DNA from: DUZB01 sp964407525
Lineage (GTDB): Bacteria > Desulfobacterota > DSM-4660 > Desulfatiglandales > Desulfatiglandaceae
Assembly: GCA_964407525.1 (NCBI GenBank)
Contig: CAYOWC010000024.1
Span: 1 to 32,401 of the forward strand
DNA length: 32,401 nt
Direction of reading: 5' to 3'
Below, one piece after another: positions 25,751 to 32,401 of this stretch; position 1 is the first letter of the stretch; each line of letters opens with the position of its first letter. Both the position numbers and the translations under genes were made by a program. The notes under the pieces were generated by a model. That model was not told the origin of the DNA. It searched no databases and worked only from the letters and a program-made list of their open reading frames with translations.

Positions 25751-26373
25751 TCCTCCTTAATTAAATCTAAGCTTAGGCAATTAATACGATTCATCGCCTT
25801 TTCAACCCCCTCCAAAACAAATAACCCACACGCACTGACCGCTACCCGAACCAGATATTGAGAAATCTCCCTTTCATCTGAATAAAAGGGCGCAAGGACG
25901 TATTCTTCTACGCCTTCTCCGTATCGCGGACGTCCAATCCCCAATTTGATTCGAGCAAAATTTTTACTGTGCAGATGGTGGATGATGGATTCTATTCCTC
26001 TGTGTCCTCCAGGTCCCCCACCCCTGACGACTTTGACTCTACCCACAGGCAGGTCCAGGTCATCGTGAACTACCAAAATCCTTTCGATTTCCAGATTATA
26101 TTCATCAACACAGGCTTTTACAGCTTCCCCGCTGTGATTCATGTAGGTTGAAGGGCACAGAAGCAAAACGCGTTTCCCTTTTACCTTGGCCTGGATAATG
26201 TTTGATGACAACCCAGAACCGATGAGATCTGCTTCCAGCTTTCTGCTCCACGATTCAATGACTTTGAAACCAGCATTATGCCTTGTGTCTCTGTACTGTG
26301 AACCTGGATTTCCGAGTCCAACTACCAAGTACAAAATCCTGCCGCGACAGTCACCTCCTTCCACATTATTCAA
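25747..26373 (-). CDS. pth: Peptidyl-tRNA hydrolase
   Basis: 208 residues as read from TTG at 26373, giving an N-terminal extension of about 13 residues over the usual start. Pth frees tRNA from peptidyl-tRNA that drops off ribosomes. It has VVGLGNPGSQY, the catalytic His in TRHNAGF, Asn in STYMNHSGE, Asp in HDDLDLPVG, and GGPGGHRGIESI. TTG 26373 has AAAGGA 11 bases upstream, inside the rplY end. An exceptionally strong AAGGAGGTGA lies inside the frame and would better serve TTG at 26334 (residue 14), although its spacing is long. The stop overlaps hppA. It lies directly after rplY. Confidence 0.95.
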   Translation of the reverse strand: MNNVEGGDCRGRILYLVVGLGNPGSQYRDTRHNAGFKVIESWSRKLEADLIGSGLSSNIIQAKVKGKRVLLLCPSTYMNHSGEAVKACVDEYNLEIERILVVHDDLDLPVGRVKVVRGGGPGGHRGIESIIHHLHSKNFARIKLGIGRPRYGEGVEEYVLAPFYSDEREISQYLVRVAVSACGLFVLEGVEKAMNRINCLSLDLIKEE

Positions 26374-26380
26374 CAGATAG

Positions 26381-27040
26381 TTAATCCTTTACTTCTTCAG
26401 AGCTCTTTTCTTCATCGGAAACAGCTTCTTCCTCACCTTCTTCTCCAGTTTCTTCATCCTCTTCGGGTTCCTCCACTATCGTGGGCGCGGCAACGATCGC
26501 AACGGTCAAATGCTCTTCATCATCGCAACTGACCCCTTCCGGAAAATTGATATCTCTTATGTGGAGGGAATCTCCAATATCCATCCCGGAAACATCCAGT
26601 TCCAGCGAACTCATCAGTTTGTCAGGGAGGCAGGTCACGCTCAATTGCCTCCTGATGTGTTGCAGAATTCCACCGTCCGTCACCCCGCTGGGGGTGTTTA
26701 TCAGTTGTACAGGAATATTGACGGTGATCTTTTTGTCCATGGAAATTTCATAAAAATCCGCATGAACCAAGGTTCCCAATGGATCAAGCGCAAGGTCTTT
26801 TAAAATCACCTTCCTGGTATCCGTTCCTGCATCCGTGGTCACCAGAAGATCAATAATCATGTTCTCCCCGCTACCTGATCGCATAACACGATCGATTTCG
26901 GCCATCTCGATGGTCAGCATGGTCGGTTCCGTCGAGGGACCATAAAATATGGCAGGGATCTGATGATTTTTCCTCAATTGTCTGGCTGCCCCCTTCCCCG
27001 TTTCTTTTCTCACAAGGGCGGCAAGGGATATCTGTTGCAT
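26381..27040 (-). CDS. rplY: 50S ribosomal protein L25, CTC/TL5 type
   Basis: 219 residues from the ATG at 27040, preferred over 27067 because GGAGG lies 7 bases before it and MQQISLAALVRKETGKGAAR matches the family start. Residues 1-95 are the 5S rRNA-binding beta-barrel domain (QLRKNHQIPAIFYG). Residues 96-185 are the extra C-terminal domain of TL5/CTC-type proteins (ADFYEISMDKKITVNIPVQL). An acidic tail rich in Glu follows, ending SSEEVKD. It binds 5S rRNA in the large subunit. The prs-rplY-pth order is a common conserved cluster. Confidence 0.97.
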   Translation of the reverse strand: MQQISLAALVRKETGKGAARQLRKNHQIPAIFYGPSTEPTMLTIEMAEIDRVMRSGSGENMIIDLLVTTDAGTDTRKVILKDLALDPLGTLVHADFYEISMDKKITVNIPVQLINTPSGVTDGGILQHIRRQLSVTCLPDKLMSSLELDVSGMDIGDSLHIRDINFPEGVSCDDEEHLTVAIVAAPTIVEEPEEDEETGEEGEEEAVSDEEKSSEEVKD

Positions 27041-27106
27041 CAATAACCTCCAAATAAAATTTTTCACAAAGTAAAAAACGCCTCAAAATTGAAGGCGTTC
27101 TGTTAT

Positions 27107-28048
27107 CTAAACGAACAACGTGCTCACGGAATCGGAACTGTGAATGCGCTTTATGGTTTCGCCAAGAAGTTCAGCGATTGAAAGGGAAATGATTTTGTTG
27201 CAGTTTTCTGCATTTTCTCGCAGGGGGATCGTATTGGTAACCACAAGAGAATCAATGGGGCAATTCTCAATTCTATCAACGGCGGGTCCTGACAGCACAG
27301 GGTGCGTACAACATGCGTGTACTTCTTTGGCGCCTCTCTCTTTCAGAGCGCGGGCCCCTTCAGTCAATGTCCCCGCCGTATCGACCATGTCGTCTAAAAT
27401 AATCGCGGTTTTATCTTTTACTTCTCCAATGATATTCATGGCCTGAGCCTTGTTGGCAACCTCGCGCCTTTTGTCGATAATAGCCAGGGAAGCCGACATC
27501 CGTTTGGCAAATGCCCTCGCCCTTTCAACACCGCCCGCATCAGGGGACACCACGACAAGATCGTCATGAAAATCCTTCTGCATATATTTCAACAGCACCG
27601 GTGCAGCAAATATATTGTCCACTGGAATATTGAAATATCCCTGGATCTGCCCTGCATGAAGATCCATGGACACGACCCTGTTCGCGCCTGCCACTGTGAT
27701 AAGATCAGAAACCAGTTTGGCACTGATGGGAACTCTCGGCTTTACTTTCCGGTCCTGCCGGCTGTAGCCATAGTAAGGGATAACAGCAGTGATCCTCTCC
27801 GCCGACGCCCTTCGCATGGCATCCATCATAATGAGGAGTTCCATGAGATTATCGTTTACAGGTGTGCAAGTGGATTGCACCACAAACACATCCCGGCCTC
27901 TGATGTTCTCCCCTATCTCAACCTGGGTTTCCCCATCACTGAACGATCTCACCACAATTTCGCTTGGTTTGATACCGAGATATTGACAAACCTCGACAGT
28001 CAGCCCGGGATTGGAGCTCCCTCCAAAAAGTTTAATGTCCTGTTTCAA
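27107..28048 (-). CDS. prs: Ribose-phosphate pyrophosphokinase
   Basis: 313 residues, full length for bacterial PRPP synthetase. It makes PRPP from ribose 5-phosphate and ATP for purine, pyrimidine, histidine, tryptophan and NAD synthesis. It has two phosphoribosyltransferase-like halves, the SFSDGETQVEIGENIRGRDVF segment, YYGYSRQDRKVKPRVPISAK (flexible loop region), DLHAGQIQGYF and the PRPP-binding DDMVDTAGTL. The start is TTG (28048) with GAGAGG upstream. It overlaps the TGA stop of the ispE frame (TATTGA). The tRNA-Gln gene lies 13 bases upstream. Confidence 0.97.
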   Translation of the reverse strand: MKQDIKLFGGSSNPGLTVEVCQYLGIKPSEIVVRSFSDGETQVEIGENIRGRDVFVVQSTCTPVNDNLMELLIMMDAMRRASAERITAVIPYYGYSRQDRKVKPRVPISAKLVSDLITVAGANRVVSMDLHAGQIQGYFNIPVDNIFAAPVLLKYMQKDFHDDLVVVSPDAGGVERARAFAKRMSASLAIIDKRREVANKAQAMNIIGEVKDKTAIILDDMVDTAGTLTEGARALKERGAKEVHACCTHPVLSGPAVDRIENCPIDSLVVTNTIPLRENAENCNKIISLSIAELLGETIKRIHSSDSVSTLFV

Positions 28049-29076
28049 TATGTCCTCTCATTGGCTGGGGTGGGAGGATTCGAACCTCCGAATGCGGGCT
28101 CCAAAGGCCCGTGTCTTACCGCTTGACGACACCCCATTAATCCTTCTAAAGCGAAAACATCCCCTACGTTTCTTGCCTGCAGAAACTCCTTTGCCTGAAA
28201 ACACTTTTCCTTTGACTGAAACACGCCGAAGACGCTCGGCCCGCTGCCGGACATGAGGGCCCCACCAGCTCCAGCTTGAAGAAGAAGGGTCTTAATTGTA
28301 TCAATAACAGGAAAAGCCGGGATAGTAATTTTTTCCAGGTCGTTTTCCAAAAGTGGTTCAATTTGATACTTCTCACCCCTAAAATCGGGCATTATAAAGG
28401 GATATTGAGCCTTTGTCAACTCTAATTCCCCAGTGTTCTTCTCCGTACTTCTTAAGTGATATTTGTCAAACTCCGTATACACCCAGGCTGTGGATACTGC
28501 AATCGGGGGCATCACCACAACATACCACAGGTTCGGCCATTCTTGAATTAACTCTAAAATTTCTCCAATTCCCCGGGCAAGACATGGCCCTCCATAAAGA
28601 AAAAAAGGGACGTCCGCTCCAAGTCCAACAGCCAGTTGCGCCAGTTTTTCCTCGGAAACGGGGTTGGAGAACATTTCATTCAGAGCCATCAGGACACAGG
28701 CTGCATCACTGCTTCCTCCTCCGAGACCTGCTGCAACGGGGATATTCTTTGTAAGATGGATCAGAAATCCTTGATCCATCCCGGTGCAGGAAGAAAAAGC
28801 CTTTATTGCTTTGAAAACGAGATTGCTTTCATCATCAGAGACGGAAAACCCGTTACAGTGCATTCTTGCCGCGTTTTCCGCCACCGGTTCCAGTTCGATG
28901 CGATCATAGAGACCCACAGGCGCCATAATGGAAACAAGCTCATGATATCCATCCTCCCTGAGGCCTGTTATCTTGAGGCGCAGATTGAGTTTGGCGGGCG
29001 TATGGTATACGAAGGATGGATGGTTGTTTCCAGTCTTGGGGAGCATGAAAATTACCGGGCTTTCACATAACGCCAT
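28045..29076 (-). CDS. ispE: 4-diphosphocytidyl-2-C-methyl-D-erythritol kinase, frame runs through tRNA-Gln
   Basis: GHMP-family kinase of the non-mevalonate isoprenoid pathway that phosphorylates CDP-methylerythritol. It shows PAKLNLRLKITGLREDGYHELVS near the N terminus, the ATP-binding PVAAGLGGGSSDAA and the late AGGALMSGSGPSVFGVF. The frame has 343 codons, longer than usual, because no stop occurs before the downstream tRNA-Gln. Residues about 314-338 are encoded by the tRNA itself, and the TGA overlaps the prs start. Conserved IspE sequence ends near residue 310. The ATG at 29076 overlaps the previous gene by 25 bases; ATG at 29046 (residue 11), 5 bases after that gene's stop, is more likely. 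Neither has a clear ribosome site. Confidence 0.93.
   Translation of the reverse strand: MALCESPVIFMLPKTGNNHPSFVYHTPAKLNLRLKITGLREDGYHELVSIMAPVGLYDRIELEPVAENAARMHCNGFSVSDDESNLVFKAIKAFSSCTGMDQGFLIHLTKNIPVAAGLGGGSSDAACVLMALNEMFSNPVSEEKLAQLAVGLGADVPFFLYGGPCLARGIGEILELIQEWPNLWYVVVMPPIAVSTAWVYTEFDKYHLRSTEKNTGELELTKAQYPFIMPDFRGEKYQIEPLLENDLEKITIPAFPVIDTIKTLLLQAGAGGALMSGSGPSVFGVFQSKEKCFQAKEFLQARNVGDVFALEGLMGCRQAVRHGPLEPAFGGSNPPTPANERTY
28062..28136 (-). tRNA. tRNA-Gln (anticodon TTG)
   Basis: 75 bases including encoded CCA. The acceptor stem TGGGGTG/CACCCCA, anticodon stem CGGGC/GCCCG with loop CTTTGGA (anticodon TTG), T stem GGAGG/CCTCC with TTCGAAT loop, discriminator G and CCA were all read directly. 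The gene lies entirely inside the open ispE frame, between the conserved ispE domain and the prs start. Confidence 0.97.
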
Positions 29077-29444
29077 CTGAGATCGGTCAGCACATTTTCA
29101 ACGAACAGACTCTCCTCTTTAGACAGGTTTCCCTTGGTCTTTTCCTTTAACATGGCAATAGTATCGATGCCTTGTTTAGCCATGGTCAGCTCTTTTTTCT
29201 TCTCTCCGGTCTGGGGATCCGGAATCTCCCCAAAATGAAAGAGAACGGATGAACTCAGACTCAGGATCAGAGAAGAAAAGTTGACTTCCGGCAATGGAAA
29301 AGAGTCCTCCTTCTGCTCAGGCGCCTCTTTGGTTTTGTCTGCCTCTTCTTTTTCCGGCTTTACCGTCTGCTCCGATTTCAACGCTCCATCATCGTCAAGG
29401 GAGCGTTTGTCTTTTACAACAAAACCCTTTTCTTCTTCAGCCAT
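29052..29444 (-). CDS. DUF1844 family protein
   Basis: 130 residues. The N-terminal 47 are charged and low-complexity (Lys, Glu, Asp). The DUF1844 domain follows: PLPEVNFSSLILSLSSSVLFHFGEIPDPQTGEKKKELTMAKQGIDTIAMLKEKTKGNLSKEE, split here as PLPEVNFSSLILSLSSSV and HFGEIPDPQTG. The function of the family is not established. The ATG has GGAG spaced correctly. It starts 9 bases after serA and overlaps ispE, so it is clearly in the operon. Confidence 0.9.
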   Translation of the reverse strand: MAEEEKGFVVKDKRSLDDDGALKSEQTVKPEKEEADKTKEAPEQKEDSFPLPEVNFSSLILSLSSSVLFHFGEIPDPQTGEKKKELTMAKQGIDTIAMLKEKTKGNLSKEESLFVENVLTDLRWRYVKAR

Positions 29445-29453
29445 TCTTGTCTC

Positions 29454-31034
29454 CTACAGTTCAATTTTTCGTGCAGTTATAACATGATCAAGTTTACAGA
29501 GTTCTTCAACGACATCATCGGACGCCAATTCACTGGTCGTTAAAAAGATGACGTTCTCTTTCTTTTCTTTCTCTTCTCCAACTTGCATTCGACTGATATT
29601 AATCCCGTTTTTTCCAAGGCTTGTAGCAATTTTCCCGATAACGCCAGGGGTGTTCTCATTTTGAATCAGAAGATTATGCCCTTCGGGAATCGCCTCAAGA
29701 TAGAAATTGTTAATACGCAGGATCCTCTGTAGATTTTTCCCGAAAACGGTTCCGGAAATAATGTTTTCGCCTTCCAGCGTTTTTACGGTCAACTTTATAA
29801 GAGTCGCAAAATTATCCGAAGTACTGGTCCTGGACTCCACGACTTTAATACCCCTGTCAGAAGCGATATACGGCGCATTCACGAAATTCACATCGTATTT
29901 GAGGATGGGAGTCAATAAACCTTTGAGCATTGACGTAGTCAGGGGAGACGTATCGTACTGGGTGACTGCCCCGGCATAATGGATATGGGCCTCTACAATT
30001 GCGCTGCCTGCAATCTGCGTCTGCATGGAGCCCATTCTCTCTAACAAGGTTACATAAGGACTCAAAATAGACATCAGTTCGGAGCTGATGCTCGGAACAT
30101 TAATGGCGTTTTTTACGGTTCCGTGAAGCAAATAGGCCGTAATCTGCTCTGCCACGTCTCTTGCCACGTTATCCTGGGCCTCTACGGTAGATGCTCCGAG
30201 ATGCGGGGTGCATATGAAGTTGGGGAGATCCATAAGGGGAATCTTCCCTGGCGGTTCCGTGGTAAAAACGTCAAAAGCAGCCCCACCGAGATGTCCGGAT
30301 TTAAGGGCATCATAGGTAGCCTCCTCATTAACAATGCCACCACGGGCACAATTAATCAGCATAGCGCCCTTTTTCATTTTTGAAATGGTTTCAGCATTCA
30401 TTATGTCAGTGGTTTCATCTGTTTTGGGAGTATGAACGGTAATATAATCAGCCCGTTCCAACAGCGTATCGAAAGAAACAGGCTCCAGATCCATTTTTTC
30501 AACGGCCTCCGGTTTTATATACGGATCAAATACAATGACCTTCATTTTCAGTCCCTTGGCCCGATCCGCAACAATGCGCCCTATGTGTCCCGCGCCAATG
30601 AGCCCTAAAGTTTTATTGAAAACCTCTTGGCCTTTCAGTTTCTTTTTCTCCCACCTGCCATCCTTTAAGGAGGATGTTGCCTGGGGAATATTCCTTGAAA
30701 GCGCCATAATCATGGACATGGTATGTTCCGCCGTGGTAATGGTATTCCCTTCGGGAGTATTCATAACCACAATCCCGCGCTTGCTGGCCTCGGGAATATT
30801 CACATTATCTAATCCAATACCTGCCCGGCCTATCACCTTAAGATTGTCCGCAGCTTCCAGTATTTCGGGAGTAACTTTCGTGGCACTGCGAATAACAAGT
30901 CCGTCATAGGACCCGATTATTTCTTTCAGTTCTTCAGGCGTGAGCCCGGTATTGACGTCTACGTCAATTCCCGGAGTGTTCTCGAAAATTTTTACTCCCA
31001 CATCCGACAGGGGGTCACTGACGAGAATTTTCAT
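29454..31034 (-). CDS. serA: D-3-phosphoglycerate dehydrogenase
   Basis: 526 residues, the long form with catalytic, NAD-binding, intervening (ASB) and C-terminal ACT domains. It catalyses the first step of serine synthesis, oxidation of 3-phosphoglycerate to 3-phosphohydroxypyruvate. It has GRAGIGLDNVNIPEASKRGIVV split across the active site, the NAD motif GLIGAGHIGRI (about 143-153), NCARGGIVNE, and the His/Glu pair in TPHLGASTVEAQ. The ACT domain begins near residue 455 (NTPGVIGKIATSLGKNGINI) and may sense serine. The ATG follows AAGGAG by 7 bases. It is the first gene of the run through hppA. Confidence 0.98.
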   Translation of the reverse strand: MKILVSDPLSDVGVKIFENTPGIDVDVNTGLTPEELKEIIGSYDGLVIRSATKVTPEILEAADNLKVIGRAGIGLDNVNIPEASKRGIVVMNTPEGNTITTAEHTMSMIMALSRNIPQATSSLKDGRWEKKKLKGQEVFNKTLGLIGAGHIGRIVADRAKGLKMKVIVFDPYIKPEAVEKMDLEPVSFDTLLERADYITVHTPKTDETTDIMNAETISKMKKGAMLINCARGGIVNEEATYDALKSGHLGGAAFDVFTTEPPGKIPLMDLPNFICTPHLGASTVEAQDNVARDVAEQITAYLLHGTVKNAINVPSISSELMSILSPYVTLLERMGSMQTQIAGSAIVEAHIHYAGAVTQYDTSPLTTSMLKGLLTPILKYDVNFVNAPYIASDRGIKVVESRTSTSDNFATLIKLTVKTLEGENIISGTVFGKNLQRILRINNFYLEAIPEGHNLLIQNENTPGVIGKIATSLGKNGINISRMQVGEEKEKKENVIFLTTSELASDDVVEELCKLDHVITARKIEL

Positions 31035-31121
31035 AAATAAACTCCTTGAATTTAAAGTTTTGATTCAGTTAAAAAGGTTCAAAATACAAAAAACCACTGT
31101 AGTTATCGAAACAGGTAGTGG

Positions 31122-31150
31122 ATTGTTACCATTTCGGTGGATTTTGTCAA
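31122..31150 (-). promoter_or_regulatory. Promoter for the serA operon
   Basis: On the minus strand a perfect TTGACA (31145-31150) lies 17 bases before AACAAT (31122-31127), giving a start near 31115 and a leader of about 80 bases. A CCACT/AGTGG hairpin with a following T-run lies in the leader start and would only form fully on transcripts begun further upstream. Confidence 0.5.
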
Positions 31151-31240
31151 GAGTAGACCGATGAGTTGGGCATTTTCATGGCAAACCGGTTTATCACGGA
31201 CTTGTTTGATACTCTGGGCTAACATCAAATCAACCGTGTT

Positions 31241-31271
31241 CAGGTGTCAGGTGTCAGGTGTCAGGTGTCAG
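31241..31271. repeat. Tandem 7-bp repeat CAGGTGT, 4.4 units
   Basis: Four perfect CAGGTGT units plus CAG. Unit sequence CCTGACACC recurs inverted at 31468-31476. Confidence 0.85.
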
Positions 31272-31550
31272 AAAAATCATTAGCCGTATTGGCATCCTTC
31301 ACACAAACCAAAAAGTAGTTTACACTTTTTTACAATAAAATCCTTACGGATTAATTCCAGAACCTTGATCTCAAGGAATTTAGGCGTAAGCCTTTTATTC
31401 GTCCACGATCCTATGATCCTGTAGTTGCGTATTTCAGGATCGCAAAGTCCGGATAGTAGGCACTGAACCTGACACCTTAAGTTTCTTAAAAAAACGAGCT
31501 TCACGCTAATTCACGATGAGCCGGAAATCCTTAATTAAGAGGCGTAAAAA

Positions 31551-32401
31551 ATGCATGATAGAATTCGTTCAGGATCCACAACAATGGATGATCCGGCAGG
31601 ACGTCGGGTAAAAATCTTAAAAGATGAACAGGCCATGCAGATCGCCCGCGACGAAGCAGTAACCATAGGTCAGGTATATGTTCATGCGTTGATGCTTGGG
31701 ATCTACCCGTACCGTTATCTCCGAAACAGGGAATCCATTTCCCTGGAAGAGCAGCTTTTACTCGCACAAGCCCGAGTCGCGATTGTTGGCGCGGGAGGTC
31801 TCGGTGGGCAGGTGATTCTCTTATTGGCGAGAGTAGGAGTCGGAAATCTGACTGTGATTGATTATGACCGCTTCGACGAGACCAACTTGAACCGCCAGGC
31901 CCTTTCCAACATGGAGATGCTTGGTAAATTCAAGTCGGAAGCCGCCATTGCCATCATAGGCAACATCAATCCGGGGATAAACATTCTCGCACGGCCACAG
32001 AGGGTGGATGCCACCAATGCGGAGGAAATACTTGCCGGTTCGGATCTGGTCGTAGATGCCCTCGATAACGTGGGAGATCGATTTGTTATCGAAAAAGCCA
32101 CTCAAGACCTGGGCATCCCTTTGGTACATGGCGCCCTTGCAGGCTTCGAAGGCCAATTGATGACCATATTTCCCGATGATCCCGGTTTGCAGGATCTTTA
32201 TGGCACGGGATATTCCGAAAAAGACAAAACCAAGAGTGCGGAAGCCATTCTTGGCGTTCCCACTTTGACGCCGGCTTTCATTGCGACCCTTCAGGCCATG
32301 GAGGTTCTGAAAATCATTCTCAACCGTCCGGGTATCTTTCGGAACACGATGTTGCATGCGGATCTGGAAAATGGAACCCTGGAAAAGTTCAGTTTTGAAA
32401 G
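31551..32401 (+). CDS. ThiF/MoeB/HesA-family adenylyltransferase, partial at the 3' end
   Basis: 283 codons are visible before the edge. Residues about 45-75 lead into the ATP-binding domain with VAIVGAGGLGGQV, then TVIDYDRFDETNLNRQ (Asp and Arg of the adenylation site). The later DALDNVGDRFVIEKA and VHGALAGFEGQLMTIFP complete an E1-like core. Such enzymes adenylate the C-terminal Gly-Gly of a ThiS/MoaD-like sulfur carrier. There is no cysteine in the readable part, so neither the two CxxC zinc pairs of MoeB nor a catalytic Cys is present so far. The start has AGAGG; ATG at 31584 is an alternative. The substrate carrier cannot be seen. Confidence 0.9.
   Translation, partial: MHDRIRSGSTTMDDPAGRRVKILKDEQAMQIARDEAVTIGQVYVHALMLGIYPYRYLRNRESISLEEQLLLAQARVAIVGAGGLGGQVILLLARVGVGNLTVIDYDRFDETNLNRQALSNMEMLGKFKSEAAIAIIGNINPGINILARPQRVDATNAEEILAGSDLVVDALDNVGDRFVIEKATQDLGIPLVHGALAGFEGQLMTIFPDDPGLQDLYGTGYSEKDKTKSAEAILGVPTLTPAFIATLQAMEVLKIILNRPGIFRNTMLHADLENGTLEKFSFE

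Larger units (their letters stand above)
31035..31550. other. Divergent intergenic region between serA and the ThiF-like gene
   Basis: 516 bases. It contains the serA promoter, a degenerate relative of the 19379/22941 repeat near 31203-31252 (GTTTGATA, GCTAAC, TTCAGGTGTCAGG) and a 7-bp tandem repeat (31241-31271), with an inverted copy of its unit at 31468-31476. A 74-codon minus-strand frame (31280-31504) is not recognised and is probably not a gene. Confidence 0.7.

Noticed and set aside
27041..27067. Upstream start for rplY
   Set aside because: The family start and a well-spaced GGAGG both point to 27040.
31241..31271. Tandem CAGGTGT units as a CRISPR array or replication iterons
   Set aside because: The units are contiguous with no spacers, and no replication or cas gene is nearby.
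31280..31504. 74-codon minus-strand frame in the serA upstream region
   Set aside because: Unusual cysteine-rich composition, no ribosome site, and not recognised; considered as a transposase remnant but no motif supports that.

Overview
The window looks like core-genome DNA from an anaerobic, bacterial, Desulfobacterota-like (deltaproteobacterial) genome. This is inferred from gene content and order: serA - DUF1844 gene - ispE - tRNA-Gln - prs - rplY - pth - K+-dependent membrane pyrophosphatase - CarD-family regulator, then an RluA-family synthase, rho - rpmE - prfA - prmC. A hydrogenase maturation gene (hypE) and an acetyl-CoA hydrolase/GNAT fusion fit the same reading. It is a draft scaffold: two runs of exactly 100 N (1437-1536 and 5336-5435) separate three contigs, so adjacency across them depends on the scaffolding.

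Layout. Nearly everything is on the minus strand; the exceptions are an HD-domain gene (11564-12139) and a ThiF/MoeB-like gene running off the right edge (31551 onward). In minus-strand transcription order: (1) serA to hppA, a dense run for serine, isoprenoid precursor, PRPP and translation functions plus an ion-pumping pyrophosphatase; (2) carD, an RluA-type pseudouridine synthase, and rho-rpmE-prfA-prmC; (3) a zinc-type binding protein, the CoA-transferase/GNAT fusion and an unknown 179-residue protein, joined by one-base stop/start overlaps; (4) hypE and a lysine-rich coiled-coil protein; (5) a phosphatase/glycosyltransferase pair probably making a glyceric-acid-based compatible solute, then carB; (6) beyond a gap, a LivF-type ATPase with altered motifs and a very large unrecognised protein (over 1,480 readable residues) that leaves the left edge.

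How the genes work together. The K+-type pyrophosphatase signature (probable Na+ pumping) and the compatible-solute pair suggest life with sodium energetics or variable salinity. serA, prs and carB supply serine, PRPP and carbamoyl phosphate.

Most interesting points. The tRNA-Gln gene lies wholly inside the open ispE reading frame, whose stop overlaps the prs start. A 145-bp MITE-like element sits at 11015-11159 with terminal inverted repeats and a 9-bp target duplication. A multi-hairpin region at 11171-11374 precedes the HD gene. The very large ORF at the left end is unassigned. An imperfect intergenic repeat occurs beside prfA and carD. rho has a long leader with a possible upstream ORF. 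No CRISPR array, phage or complete insertion sequence was seen.
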